NCBI GenBank assembly: GCA_017634175.1
Contig: JAGBNY010000032.1
Location: 1-64,000 of the forward strand
DNA from: Lachnospiraceae bacterium
GTDB taxonomy: Bacteria > Bacillota > Clostridia > Lachnospirales > Lachnospiraceae
DNA: 64,000 nucleotides
Direction: 5' to 3'
The notes below the pieces were generated by a model. The model was not told the DNA's origin and made no database searches. It saw only the letters and a program-made list of their open reading frames with translations. Below are positions 43,796 through 53,500 of this stretch, piece by piece. The stretch's first letter is position 1, and every line of letters begins with the position of its first letter. Made by a program: the position numbers and the translations under genes.

Positions 43796-46700
43796 TCACC
43801 CTGCGATCCTTTGAATCATCTCCCAATCCGGCTTCGCTATCGCCGCCTTCAGTTCACTAATTTTTTTCTTCTCTGTATCCGGGATCCTATATCCTGCAAG
43901 AGAGTCCATTACCATGACTATGCTGTCATAATCATAAGAGCTGGCAATCTCCTTAATAGCCTCATAAGCGTCCGATAATTCTCCCTCAGAAATCATAGGT
44001 AAGAACTCATTCGCTTCAGAGTCAGATTCCCCCTTACCATTCAAACCTAAAACCGTAGAAATGTCCCGAACAAGGCTCTCATACTTGTTCAAGAGCTCTT
44101 CTGTCTCAGCATCAATCTTTGCCTCGTCGCCTCTATCCCCTGCAGCTTCAAGTCCCGCTGCCATCTCACCCAATTCAGCAGCGCCAATCACCCTGGACAT
44201 GCTCTTCAGGGCATGCACCTTGACCGTATAATCCTTCCAATTCCTGTCCTTATAATATGCCCCAATCTCAGCCGCGTTTTCCGCTGCGGACTCTGCGTAT
44301 ACTTCTACCGCTTCAAGAAGCCCTTCTTCAGACCCGCAATGCATGATACCCTGCTTGACGTCCAATCCTTCGATCTTTTCCAGCGAGGATAAAGGTTTCA
44401 CTTCATCATTTCTATCAGAGTCCAGCTTATTGGCCTTTTCATCCGCATTTCCCGAAGCCTCGCCACTGCAAATGAGCTTCTCCTTTGGAAGATAGGCCGC
44501 CATCATTTCCTCCAGCTTTGCCGGATCTATCGGCTTGGTAATATAGTCATTGAAGCCCGCCTTAATGTACTCTTCTCTTGCTCCAGAAACCGCATTTGCT
44601 GTAAGGGAGATAACTGGGACACCTTCAGATTTATTGTCTTTCATCTCCCTCATAGCCGCCAAGGTCTCTATTCCATCCATACCGGGCATCCTGTGATCTA
44701 GGAAGATCAGGTCATATCTCTTCTTACGCACCTTTTCCAGACATTCCGCACCGCTTACCGCCGTATCTATCTGAACCTTTGTCTGTTTCAGGAGGCCCCT
44801 TATTACTGTCAGGTTCATTTGGGTGTCATCAACGACCAAAACCTGGGCTTCAGGCGCAACGAACCTTTCTTTGTACTTCGACCTCCCCTCAGTATAGCGT
44901 TTCAAGGCCTCATTGAAGTCTCCTATTGGCTCCCACTTCACTACTTTCTGCCTGATATTGAAGGAAAATTCAGAGCCTTTCCCGTATTCGCTCTCTACCT
45001 CAAGCTCGCTCCCCATCAAGGATAGGAGCTGCCTCGTGATATTCATCCCAAGCCCCGTTCCCTCAATTGTGCGGTTCCTTCTCTCTTCAATCCTCTCAAA
45101 GGCAGAATAGAGCTTCCCTATGTCCTCTTTCTTTATGCCTATCCCTGTGTCAATGACGCTAAAGCGGAGATCCACGTTTTCTCCGTCCGTTCCAAGGTAC
45201 TTGACTCTCAGGGTGACGCCCCCCTCCTTTGTATACTTGACCGCATTTGTCAAGATATTAGTCACAGCCTGCTTTACCCTTATCTCGTCCCCATAAAGCA
45301 AATGTGGAATATTCGTATCTATGTCCACCGTAAGGGACAGTCCCTTATCGTCCGCCCGCTTCTGTATCATGTTGACCAGGTCGTTAAGGAGAGAGGCGAA
45401 TTCGTAGTCCACTGGAATTATGTCCATTTTTCCAGCCTCTATTTTGGAAAAGTCCAGTATATCGTTCACCAGCCCCAGTAGGCTCGTTCCGGCCGTCCTT
45501 ATGTTTTCAGCATATTCCAATGTGCTTGGATCAGAGCTCTCCCGCAGTATCATTTCATCCATGCCCAGAATCGCATTTATGGGAGTCCGAATCTCGTGGG
45601 ACATATTCGAAAGAAAGGCGCTCTTCGCCTTGTTTGCGGCCTTGGCCTTGATGGCCATTTCCGCAAGTTCTCCTGTCATGACTTCTAGAAATGTCGCAAA
45701 TCTTCCTTCCAAAGGAATGTTGTTTTGATTTATCTTGTATTCAGGGATTTTCACGGTACAGGACCCACAGCAAGAAGGCCTGGGACCCTCTCTCATCCCT
45801 ACAGCCGCAAGTACGCAATTCAAGACTCCTCCCTTTCCTTTATAGCGGAGAATCTCGCAGCCTCCATGCCCATGGATAAGGTTTGGATTCACTTCCTTGA
45901 AAAATTCCACTTCCTTCGGCGCGTCTTCTTTCAGGAACATCGGCCTATCCGCGCATATCGTGAGTATCAGGCCCTGTGGGCAGAATTCATACATATCGAC
46001 GCTCGCGAGAGCCGTCTCATGCAGCATCTCTTCCTTATTCCCATAGGAGAACCTGAGCTTTTCCCCGTCCTTGATGCTGCCAAAGAAGAGGAGGGTCCCA
46101 TCCTGGTCGAATCCCATCGGCACCCTGGCGATCGCGTAACCGCTTCTTTCCAGCATGAGCGGGAATTCACAGACATTATCCACGAAGAAACTATTCTGCT
46201 TTACTCCAAGGTAATGCTCATAAACTTCTGAGGCCTTCATTCCCCCAATTTCCTTGACTCTGACAAGCCCGTCTTTTTCGCTCTCTGTCACCGAAGCAGC
46301 CATACACTTCCCTATGGGCTTCCACCCGAGGACGCTCTTGGCATGAAAATGCAAGTTCTCTCCTGAGTAAATCAGGAGGATCATGCCCCTTTTTATCAGA
46401 GTCTTACCGACAATGTATGGGACTACGCAGTCCATCCAGCTCTCATTATCCGAATCTATTTTTTCGCAAATCTTATCTGCCAGATCGCGGTACTCAGATA
46501 AAGTCATGCCCCCATCGCCATTATTCAATGAATCCATGACATTGACATTCGCAATTCCTCCGAAGAATACGACGTCCTCATATCCCCTAGATATTTCTTC
46601 CAAAATCCTGGTGAAATTCATCTCATATGAGTTTGCAATTACCTGGACTCCCTTGATATCAGGGGTCTTTCCAAGCTCAGAGCGAATTTTTTCTATCGCC

Positions 46701-47017
46701 CGACTCTCATGGTCACATATTAATTCACATTCTACGCTCCTTACATCGGACTCAAAGAAATAACAGAAACTTAGCTTTACGAATTTTTTTGAATTTAAGG
46801 GGCCGTTCCCATAGAGGCTGTATCCCGAAATCTCAAAATCGGGGCAGGATTCCCTGATTGTTTTCAGCATGTCCTTAATCTCGCCAGCCAAAAACCTAGA
46901 CACATATATTTGAACCACCTTAGACCTTGCTCTGGCATAATCTGGGTCTTTATGGACTTTTTCCAGGACATGCGTAATATCCGAGGGCTTATATATTATT
47001 TGCGTTTTCTGTACCAT
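43796..47017 (-). CDS. FIST-sensor hybrid histidine kinase with receiver and HPt
   Basis: 1073 residues, no membrane segment. Order: FIST N and C sensor domains (about 35-420, including GYEDVVFFGGIANVN and GHGGCEILRYKGKGG), a linker, the dimerisation domain with His near 474 (NMSHEIRTPINAIL), a HATPase (DTGIGIKKEDIGKLY, then GTGLGMNITRQLL), a receiver (VLVVDDTQMN, Asp near 773 in LIFLDHRMPGMDG) and an HPt (VHALKSMSRVIG, His near 935). All phosphorelay residues are present, so the relay is complete in one protein. FIST domains sense small molecules, possibly amino acids, in the cytoplasm. It is co-transcribed with the response regulator and has its own promoter. Confidence 0.94.
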   Translation of the reverse strand: MVQKTQIIYKPSDITHVLEKVHKDPDYARARSKVVQIYVSRFLAGEIKDMLKTIRESCPDFEISGYSLYGNGPLNSKKFVKLSFCYFFESDVRSVECELICDHESRAIEKIRSELGKTPDIKGVQVIANSYEMNFTRILEEISRGYEDVVFFGGIANVNVMDSLNNGDGGMTLSEYRDLADKICEKIDSDNESWMDCVVPYIVGKTLIKRGMILLIYSGENLHFHAKSVLGWKPIGKCMAASVTESEKDGLVRVKEIGGMKASEVYEHYLGVKQNSFFVDNVCEFPLMLERSGYAIARVPMGFDQDGTLLFFGSIKDGEKLRFSYGNKEEMLHETALASVDMYEFCPQGLILTICADRPMFLKEDAPKEVEFFKEVNPNLIHGHGGCEILRYKGKGGVLNCVLAAVGMREGPRPSCCGSCTVKIPEYKINQNNIPLEGRFATFLEVMTGELAEMAIKAKAANKAKSAFLSNMSHEIRTPINAILGMDEMILRESSDPSTLEYAENIRTAGTSLLGLVNDILDFSKIEAGKMDIIPVDYEFASLLNDLVNMIQKRADDKGLSLTVDIDTNIPHLLYGDEIRVKQAVTNILTNAVKYTKEGGVTLRVKYLGTDGENVDLRFSVIDTGIGIKKEDIGKLYSAFERIEERRNRTIEGTGLGMNITRQLLSLMGSELEVESEYGKGSEFSFNIRQKVVKWEPIGDFNEALKRYTEGRSKYKERFVAPEAQVLVVDDTQMNLTVIRGLLKQTKVQIDTAVSGAECLEKVRKKRYDLIFLDHRMPGMDGIETLAAMREMKDNKSEGVPVISLTANAVSGAREEYIKAGFNDYITKPIDPAKLEEMMAAYLPKEKLICSGEASGNADEKANKLDSDRNDEVKPLSSLEKIEGLDVKQGIMHCGSEEGLLEAVEVYAESAAENAAEIGAYYKDRNWKDYTVKVHALKSMSRVIGAAELGEMAAGLEAAGDRGDEAKIDAETEELLNKYESLVRDISTVLGLNGKGESDSEANEFLPMISEGELSDAYEAIKEIASSYDYDSIVMVMDSLAGYRIPDTEKKKISELKAAIAKPDWEMIQRIAG

Positions 47018-47052
47018 TTATGACTCCATTTTAAAAACGTATAGTTAATACA

Positions 47053-47081
47053 ATTATATTTTAACTATCACATTAGGTCAA
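47053..47081 (-). promoter_or_regulatory. SigmaA promoter of the FIST kinase gene
   Basis: On the minus strand TTGACC (47076-47081), a 17-base spacer and TATAAT (47053-47058), near consensus. TGGAGT before the ATG at 47017 is the ribosome site. Confidence 0.85.
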
Positions 47082-47086
47082 CCAAC

Positions 47087-47115
47087 TTGAATTATCCAAA
47101 AATAGTGTCTATAAT
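47087..47115 (+). promoter_or_regulatory. SigmaA promoter of the DUF3048 gene
   Basis: TTGAAT (47087-47092), a 17-base spacer and TATAAT (47110-47115). It stands back to back with the kinase promoter; the two -35 elements are five bases apart. The predicted start leaves a leader of about 40 bases. Confidence 0.85.
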
Positions 47116-47161
47116 GTTCGCCATTGCAAAGATTCATATTAATGAATGATATGGAGGATAT

Positions 47162-49111
47162 ATGTTTAGAAAAAAATTTTTTCCATACAAAAGGATAATA
47201 TGCGCCGGGGTAACTGCCGCTCTTTTGGCTGGTTCTTTTTCCTATGTCTCGATGACTAGCCCAGTCCAGGTTTACGCCGCAGCCGTGCGCAACAGCCGCT
47301 TTACTTCTATTGAAGAAATGCAGCAGAAGCTTAAGAATACTGATCCCACGGTCTGGTCTCCGGTTTACCTCACAGAGGTCGAAAATACCTACTGGACCTT
47401 TGCTCCACAGGATTCCCTAGGAGGAACTCGCATAACCATTGACATAGCAAAAAACTGCTATCGGAACCTGGAAATGCTCTTAGATAACGGCTATACAATG
47501 GACTATAATGAGCTTTCTGCTTATTGTGCGGAATATTTAGAGAAAAAAGAGGGAAAGCCAGATGCCTTTTATAATGTCCTTAAAAGCTGCCTCTCAAACC
47601 CCTATCTGCTCAATAAGCCAGAAGCGACTGTGACTGCTACTACCTACAATGGCAGGGACTATTCAAAGGTCTTCGATCCAGTCTACTACCTGCAGCACTA
47701 TAGCGATGTCCATTCAATTGGAAATAATCCCGCAGAGCTCCTTCGCCATTTCGTGGAAACAGGGATAACCGAGGGCAGGGCAGGAAATGCCTCATTCAAT
47801 CCTGTTGCCTATGCGACCATTTTGGATCAGAGCGTGCTGGCAAATCAGCTCTCTTCTGCTTCCTATCGCTCCCTTGGAGCCGGGGCTGCCATGCCTGTAG
47901 GAAAATATAGCTATTCCTGGGCGAATTATTACGGGCATTATCTCAATCATTACAGTACTGCCGTAAAGACTGCGGCCGCGACTGCTGAGAATGAGCTGCA
48001 AAAGTCAATTAGCGACAATGACTCTAATTCAAACTCAAACTCAAATAAGCAGACAATAGACCCCAGCCAGATCACCGACATTGACACCCAGGGACCGGAT
48101 GGGGCAGAGGACAATTCGACCCCAATTCCCAAAGAGGTCGTGGGGTCCTATGTTGACAATCGTTCCAGGAGCGTCTATACGAACGAAGCCGTGACGAGCG
48201 AGGAAGCGAACCTTCGCCCTATAGCTGTCATGATGCCCACAGACAAGACCGCTCAACCCTCCTATGGGATAAGCCGCGCCGCTATTCTCTATGAGATGAT
48301 GGAGGAAGGCGAGATTTCTCGTCAAATGGCAATAATCCCGAATTGGAAAGGCATGAACAGGATAGGAAATCTTCGTTCCTGCAGACTCTACTATATATAC
48401 GCTGCCAAAGAATGGGACCCAATCCTGATTCATTTTGGCGGAGTAGCCTATATGAAGGGAGTCATCAATGGGTCAGATATGAATAATTTATCCGGCACCT
48501 ATGAATACGGAGTAGGCGGAAAGGCTCCAGGCGCGGGTTACTTCTTCCGCACGACCGACAGGAAGGCTCCGCATAATGCCTACATCTCTGCCTCCGGCAT
48601 AGAGAAGGCCTGCATACAGCAAGGATACTCCACCAGCCTTCGTGAGGGCTATTATAATCCCTCTCACTTCCAGTTTGCCTCTGGCACAAATACGCTTTCA
48701 AGCTATGGCGATGCTGTGAATGCCAGCACCATTGATCTTTCCAAGATCTACCCCTACAGCAAGTCCAAGCTCACCTATAATGCTGCGGAGGGAGTGTATA
48801 TGAAGAGCATCCATGGAGGCGCACAGACAGACGCCTTGACTGGAAAGCAGATTTCCTTTGCTAATGTTATAGTGCAGAACACAAAGTGGAAGAAGCTGGA
48901 CAAAAAGGGCTATTTGGGCTTCGATATGCTGGATACCGAGGAAGATGGATGGTACTTCACTAAAGGCAAAGGCATCCACATCACCTGGAAAAAGACCTCT
49001 GACTATGAGCCTACGAGATACTATGACGACAACGGGAATGAGATAAAGCTCAATACCGGCAAGACCTACATAGCAATCGCCCAGAAGGATAGAGAGGTAA
49101 AGTACAGCTAA
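47162..49111 (+). CDS. Secreted DUF3048 (YerB-like) protein
   Basis: 649 residues. The signal peptide (VTAALLAGSFSYVSMTSPV) ends in a YAAA-type site near residue 41. Residues about 168-220 hold two FDPVYYLQHYSDV / FNPVAYA-like units with an LLRHFVETGITEGRAG linker, a repeat common in secreted clostridial proteins. A Ser/Asn-rich linker from hexamer repeats (TCAAAC, near 48029) follows. The rest is a DUF3048 domain: LRPIAVMMPTDKTAQPSYGI and RIGNLRSCRLYYIYAAKEWD. DUF3048 function is unknown; it may bind or remodel the cell wall. The amidase gene starts right after the stop codon. TGGAGG precedes the ATG. Confidence 0.9.
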   Translation: MFRKKFFPYKRIICAGVTAALLAGSFSYVSMTSPVQVYAAAVRNSRFTSIEEMQQKLKNTDPTVWSPVYLTEVENTYWTFAPQDSLGGTRITIDIAKNCYRNLEMLLDNGYTMDYNELSAYCAEYLEKKEGKPDAFYNVLKSCLSNPYLLNKPEATVTATTYNGRDYSKVFDPVYYLQHYSDVHSIGNNPAELLRHFVETGITEGRAGNASFNPVAYATILDQSVLANQLSSASYRSLGAGAAMPVGKYSYSWANYYGHYLNHYSTAVKTAAATAENELQKSISDNDSNSNSNSNKQTIDPSQITDIDTQGPDGAEDNSTPIPKEVVGSYVDNRSRSVYTNEAVTSEEANLRPIAVMMPTDKTAQPSYGISRAAILYEMMEEGEISRQMAIIPNWKGMNRIGNLRSCRLYYIYAAKEWDPILIHFGGVAYMKGVINGSDMNNLSGTYEYGVGGKAPGAGYFFRTTDRKAPHNAYISASGIEKACIQQGYSTSLREGYYNPSHFQFASGTNTLSSYGDAVNASTIDLSKIYPYSKSKLTYNAAEGVYMKSIHGGAQTDALTGKQISFANVIVQNTKWKKLDKKGYLGFDMLDTEEDGWYFTKGKGIHITWKKTSDYEPTRYYDDNGNEIKLNTGKTYIAIAQKDREVKYS

Positions 49112-50050
49112 ATGAAGAATAAGCTTTTGAAGAAAATTGCGGTAATAGCCCTGACAGCGGGACTGACCATCGGGACTTGCCTGAATGCTTTCGCTGTCAC
49201 GGTATGCTTGGATCCAGGCCATGGGGGGGTTGGGTCCTCTGGTCCAGGGGCCATCTATCCCCCCTATATAGAGAAGTATCTAACATTGGACGTTGCTTCA
49301 AGAGTTAAAAGCGAGCTGGAGGCAGCAGGGATTACCACTTACATGACTAGGTCGGCTGATGTCCCATTGGGTCTCGCTGAGAGGGCAGCCTATGCTAAGT
49401 CCGTAAATGCGGATTTGCTAGTAAGCATCCACTTCAATGCTTCCGGCCCGCATGACAAGTTTGGCACTGAAGTATGGACTTCCGCTTTCGGAAATGGGCT
49501 GATAACAGGAATAGGTCTGGGAAATTACCTCCTGCAGCAATTTACCGCGCTGGGCTTTACCAATAAGGGCGTGAAGACTAAGCTGGGTGAAAACGGGGAC
49601 TACTACGGAGTCATCAGATATGGTACTGCCGTCGGGATTCCCACAGTCATTGTAGAGCAATGCTTCATTGATAATCCGATTGACCGAACCATAATGGCTA
49701 GTAAGGGTGCTGCCGCTTTAGCTCATGCGGATGCCCAAGGCATAATCAATTACCTGAAGAGCCTGGGAGTTGCTACTGGAGGCGCTGCAGCGGCTCCAGC
49801 CGCAATTGAGACCGAAAAAGTGACCCCAACCGGGGCCGCTTCCACGACTCACTATGGTTTTCCTATTGACCCCGCCGGGAACGTGACTTATTCAGATGGA
49901 TCTGGAGCCCAGGCTGTTTTTTCTGCCGCTGATTGGAATTGGCTTCTTTCCCAGTGGTCCTATACTCCAGACCCAGAGGCCATGCTAAAAACCCTCCCTG
50001 CTGCCGACTTGCAAAAGCTGGTGACAGAGCACGCTGAGGGAAAGAGATAA
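49112..50050 (+). CDS. Secreted N-acetylmuramoyl-L-alanine amidase (Amidase_3)
   Basis: 312 residues. The signal peptide is MKNKLLKKIAVIALTAGLTI and onward, ending near AFA (residue 28). Zinc ligands and catalytic residues are intact: His in CLDPGHGG, Glu in YIEKYLTLDVA, His in SIHFNASGP and Glu in VIVEQCFIDNP. The enzyme cuts the bond between muramic acid and the peptide stem. About 75 residues at the C-terminus, after an Ala-rich linker, have no family I recognise and may anchor or bind. The ATG begins at the base after the DUF3048 stop. Confidence 0.94.
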   Translation: MKNKLLKKIAVIALTAGLTIGTCLNAFAVTVCLDPGHGGVGSSGPGAIYPPYIEKYLTLDVASRVKSELEAAGITTYMTRSADVPLGLAERAAYAKSVNADLLVSIHFNASGPHDKFGTEVWTSAFGNGLITGIGLGNYLLQQFTALGFTNKGVKTKLGENGDYYGVIRYGTAVGIPTVIVEQCFIDNPIDRTIMASKGAAALAHADAQGIINYLKSLGVATGGAAAAPAAIETEKVTPTGAASTTHYGFPIDPAGNVTYSDGSGAQAVFSAADWNWLLSQWSYTPDPEAMLKTLPAADLQKLVTEHAEGKR

Positions 50051-50103
50051 AATGTCCATTGATATCTATGAAGCATAATGTATAGGTTAAACGCATACAT
50101 CAA

Positions 50104-50139
50104 AATGGGGAAGGTGCTTGAAAAAGCATCTTCCCCATT
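50104..50139. terminator. Bidirectional intrinsic terminator
   Basis: AATGGGGAAGGTGCTT pairs with AAGCATCTTCCCCATT around GAAA, with one G-T wobble. It separates the convergent amidase (plus) and YfcE-like (minus) genes. Confidence 0.88.
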
Positions 50140-50141
50140 CT

Positions 50142-50621
50142 TCAACCATAAATTATAGTGAAATGCGCCTCCCCCTCCCTATCCAGCTCCATCATGACGC
50201 AGGACGGACGGCGTCCCTCCTGCCTTGGATATGAAACCGAGCCTGGGTTTACAAGAATAAGTCCATTTATCCGCTCTACCATCGGTTTATGGGTATGACC
50301 GCACATGACTATGTCCACTCCTCTGGACTCCGCCTCTTCAGCCAGCCGTTCCGGTCCCATAGAGATATAATAATAATGACCATGCGTGAGGAAAATCCTA
50401 TATCTGCCTACCATGAATTCCTTTTCTTTTGGAAGAGTTGTGAAAAAATCATTATTCCCTGCCACAATCTCTAGAGGGCAGCCAGCAATCTCTTCAATAG
50501 CTTCCTCACGCCCCTCAGCGTCCCCACAATGAATCATCATATCTATTGGCGCAGTCTTCCTCACGAACCTCTCTAAATTCTCGTGCCGTCCATGGGAATC
50601 ACTGACAATCAAAATCCTCAT
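50142..50621 (-). CDS. YfcE/MJ0936-family metallophosphoesterase
   Basis: 159 residues. Metal ligands lie in ILIVSDSHGRHENLE (D, H), IHCGDAEG (D), VAGNND (N), THGHYY and CGHTHKP. The PGSVSYPR signature is typical of the YfcE group. These enzymes cleave phosphodiesters; the physiological substrate is not settled. It overlaps rdgB by four bases, so is last in a four-gene coupled operon. Confidence 0.93.
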   Translation of the reverse strand: MRILIVSDSHGRHENLERFVRKTAPIDMMIHCGDAEGREEAIEEIAGCPLEIVAGNNDFFTTLPKEKEFMVGRYRIFLTHGHYYYISMGPERLAEEAESRGVDIVMCGHTHKPMVERINGLILVNPGSVSYPRQEGRRPSCVMMELDREGEAHFTIIYG

Positions 50622-51256
50622 ACCTCACTTCTCCCAAATCCATTCCTGACATCCCATTCTAGGATTCTCTGCCTTATCTGCCGAAGAGCGCTTCCCCTAT
50701 GGCTATGCTCATTCTTTATCTCAGGATCCAGTTCTGCGGTCGATAAACCGTACTTGGGGAGGATAAATATAGGATCATAGCCAAAGCCATTTTCCCCTTT
50801 CTCTTCATACCCTATGAAGCCCTCCATGACTCCTAAGGCCTGAGAATAAGACCCATCTGGAAATATAGCAGATACTGCGCACTTGAATCTTGCAGTCCTT
50901 TTCTCTTCTTCCACTCCCGAAAGCCTCTTCAAAATACTGTTATTCTTCTCATGGTAGGACGTATCCTCCCCCAGATACCTGGCAGAATAAATCCCGGGTT
51001 CCCCATTCAGAAAATCGATTTCAAGCCCCGAATCGTCAGCAAGCACCAAGGCTCTTAATCCTTTTTTTTGGGCCGCATCCCAGACAGCCTTGGCCTTTAT
51101 AAGAGAATTTTCTTCAAACGAAGTCCCATTCTCTACTATCTCGCAATCTATCTGAGCCTCTTTCATGGAAATTATTTCCCATTCATCGGTCATGATTTCC
51201 CTTATTTCTCTGAGCTTATCCTTATTCCCAGTGGCAAATATAATTCTCTTACTCAA
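50618..51256 (-). CDS. rdgB: Non-canonical purine NTP pyrophosphatase, RdgB/HAM1
   Basis: 212 residues. IIFATGNKDKLREI, DDSGLEIDFLNGEPGIYSAR, GFGYDPIFI and HSHRGSALRQ are the family signatures. It hydrolyses dITP, XTP and related bases-damaged nucleotides to monophosphates, keeping them out of DNA. It overlaps neighbours on both sides by four bases. Confidence 0.97.
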   Translation of the reverse strand: MSKRIIFATGNKDKLREIREIMTDEWEIISMKEAQIDCEIVENGTSFEENSLIKAKAVWDAAQKKGLRALVLADDSGLEIDFLNGEPGIYSARYLGEDTSYHEKNNSILKRLSGVEEEKRTARFKCAVSAIFPDGSYSQALGVMEGFIGYEEKGENGFGYDPIFILPKYGLSTAELDPEIKNEHSHRGSALRQIRQRILEWDVRNGFGRSEV

Positions 51257-52329
51257 TTTTCAGCCTCCGTTTCGCCCTCTTTAATTGCTGTCACTCCATA
51301 GAAATCTACTATTTCATCCGCGATCACCTGCGCTATGGTCTTTTGATTCAATGAATCAGACACGATCAGGGCATCATGCTTATTAGTTATGCAGCCCAGA
51401 TTCAAGGTGATTATTGAATAATCCTGTGAGATCAGCCTGTCCACTAAGTCGCTGCTGCCATTGTCAATCAAGCCATCATCCACCATTGAAAGCTCTTTTG
51501 CAAGGCGCCCCGTGATTCGCTTTGCAAGCTTTTGTGCTTCTGGGTCAGAAAACGCGCTTAACCCCCGGTCTGTCCTGGTATGCTCATTGGCCAGGGTATG
51601 CAGACTTATCACCAGGTTCGCAGACACGCTGTCTATCAGCTCTAATCTCTCTTTTTCCGTGCAAATCCTGTCTATGTCCCTGGTGCAATAGGCTTTTATG
51701 CCCCTCATGGAAAGCTCATCGACCAATTTTTGCGCCGTAGACAAGGTGATGTCCTTTTCTTGAATCTCATAAGCCACAGAACCTGTATCTGTTCCTCCAT
51801 GCCCCGGGTCTATGACCACTATCGGGTCGAAAAGCTCCCAAGGATTCCGCATCCTGACAAAAAGACTCCCGTTAGCGACCCGTGTTTCGGGCTCAGTAAG
51901 GGTCTGAGTTCTTAGCTGTATTGTGGCAATCCCATCCTCATAGCCAAAGCCTATGCCCTGTATCCCCGTTGTCTCGCCAGATAGGAGATTCGCATGAAAG
52001 AAGTCCTCTGGAACATTCTGAATCGTCACCACCGTAACATAGGTATTATAATCTGTCTCAATATCTATGTCTGATTCCCGGGTCTTGTCAGGCAAGGGTA
52101 TAGTCAGATATCCTTTTCTGTCCTGTATCCTCTCAGTCAGGTTTTGAGTACTAATTTCGTCTCTTTCTATGTTCCATACGCCTTTCCCATATGCCTTTTG
52201 AGAAGCTAATGGGAAGCCTGGCATAGAAGCCCCAGTATCAACGCTTTTAATATTAGAGAATATCAGATAAAGCATTAGCGGGACAAATACAACGAAATGC
52301 AGGCAGACCCCTATGAACAATTTCTTCAC
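51253..52329 (-). CDS. Amidase_3 domain protein with a lost catalytic Glu
   Basis: 358 residues. One N-terminal membrane segment (LFIGVCLHFVVFVPLMLYLI) is followed by about 150 residues of unknown fold, then an Amidase_3 domain. The first zinc His (VIDPGHGGTDTG), the Glu (QEKDITLSTA) and the second His (ISLHTLANE) are present. At the catalytic Glu position, where the family has V-E-x-G-F-x-S-N, the protein reads IITLNLGCITNKHD, with Asn. Activity is therefore doubtful. It overlaps both neighbours by four bases. Confidence 0.88.
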   Translation of the reverse strand: MKKLFIGVCLHFVVFVPLMLYLIFSNIKSVDTGASMPGFPLASQKAYGKGVWNIERDEISTQNLTERIQDRKGYLTIPLPDKTRESDIDIETDYNTYVTVVTIQNVPEDFFHANLLSGETTGIQGIGFGYEDGIATIQLRTQTLTEPETRVANGSLFVRMRNPWELFDPIVVIDPGHGGTDTGSVAYEIQEKDITLSTAQKLVDELSMRGIKAYCTRDIDRICTEKERLELIDSVSANLVISLHTLANEHTRTDRGLSAFSDPEAQKLAKRITGRLAKELSMVDDGLIDNGSSDLVDRLISQDYSIITLNLGCITNKHDALIVSDSLNQKTIAQVIADEIVDFYGVTAIKEGETEAEN

Positions 52330-53468
52330 GCACGTCCCCCAAATTTCAGGAAATAAGTCTTAATCATTCCATTATAAATCTTTCTATTCTTATCCGCTCT
52401 TCGTCCAATGAATCTCTCAGCGTCCGGGAAGCCTGTGATTACAAAGCTGTCAAAGCCTCCAAGCCTCTCCATCCCATCTCCCAGCTCCATATATGCTCTT
52501 TCGATTTCTCTCTGTCCCGTCATCCTCTCTCCATAAGGAGGATTGGTTATTATTGTGCCCTGTAAATCGGATTCTTCCATTCGTCCCAATTCAGAGACGG
52601 GCCTCCTCTCCAGGTGGATCAGGTCCTCCACCTCAGCCATATCCGCATTCTCCTGAGCCACTCTAATAAGAGTCCCATCTATGTCATAGCCTCTTATGTC
52701 CAAATCAACGTTTTTTATAATTTGGGATTCTGCCTCATCATATGCAGCATACCAAATCCTTTTTTTAATTATATGACCCCAATCAGCGGCGGCAAAGTCC
52801 CGATTTCGTCCGGGCGCCATATTTTTCGCTATCAGTGCGGCTTCAATCGGTATGGTCCCAGAGCCGCAGAACGGGTCTATGAGCGTCTTGTCCGGCGTCC
52901 ACTTTGAAAGCAGGATTAACGCTGCCGCCAGATTCTCCGCTATAGGCGCCTCTCCCTGCTTCTTCCTATAGCCCCTCTTATGGAGAGACTCCCCCGTGGT
53001 ATCTAGTCCGATCGTCACCCTGTCCTTATTGATAAAGACACGGAGAGGAAAGTCCGCCCCTGACTCCGGAAGCCTCCCTGAAAATCCATACTTGGCCATC
53101 AATCTGTCCACTATGGCTTTCTTCACTATGGATTGGATATCAGATGGGCTAAATAACTTTGACCTGACAGAGGCAGCTTTTTTCACCAAGACGCAGCCAT
53201 CCTTCGGCACATACTCTTCCCAAGGCAGCCTCTTCACTCCCTCGAAAAGCTCGTCAAAGGACCTTGCTTCAAAAGTTCCTACCATCAATAGGACTCTCTC
53301 CGCCGTGCGAAGAAAGATATTAGCCCTGGCCAGGGCACTCTCGTCCCCAGAGAAATATACCCTCCCATCTTCTGTACTTTCAATCCAAAGTCCTATTCCC
53401 TTTAACTCTTGCTTCAAAACTGACTCCAGGCCAAAATGGCAGGGAGCAATATATTGATATTTGCTCAT
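52326..53468 (-). CDS. THUMP-containing rRNA methyltransferase (RlmK/RlmL, YpsC-like)
   Basis: 380 residues. A THUMP RNA-binding domain lies at about 45-165, then a SAM-binding Rossmann domain. DPFCGSGTIPIEAALIA is the SAM motif I and TNPPYGERM the catalytic NPPY motif. Length fits the single-domain RlmL-type family that makes N2-methylguanine in 23S rRNA; the exact site cannot be read. It heads an operon in which all four genes overlap by four bases. AGAGGG precedes the ATG. Confidence 0.93.
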   Translation of the reverse strand: MSKYQYIAPCHFGLESVLKQELKGIGLWIESTEDGRVYFSGDESALARANIFLRTAERVLLMVGTFEARSFDELFEGVKRLPWEEYVPKDGCVLVKKAASVRSKLFSPSDIQSIVKKAIVDRLMAKYGFSGRLPESGADFPLRVFINKDRVTIGLDTTGESLHKRGYRKKQGEAPIAENLAAALILLSKWTPDKTLIDPFCGSGTIPIEAALIAKNMAPGRNRDFAAADWGHIIKKRIWYAAYDEAESQIIKNVDLDIRGYDIDGTLIRVAQENADMAEVEDLIHLERRPVSELGRMEESDLQGTIITNPPYGERMTGQREIERAYMELGDGMERLGGFDSFVITGFPDAERFIGRRADKNRKIYNGMIKTYFLKFGGRA

Positions 53469-53500
53469 AAAACCCTCTTTAAGCTAATTTGATTTTTGTG

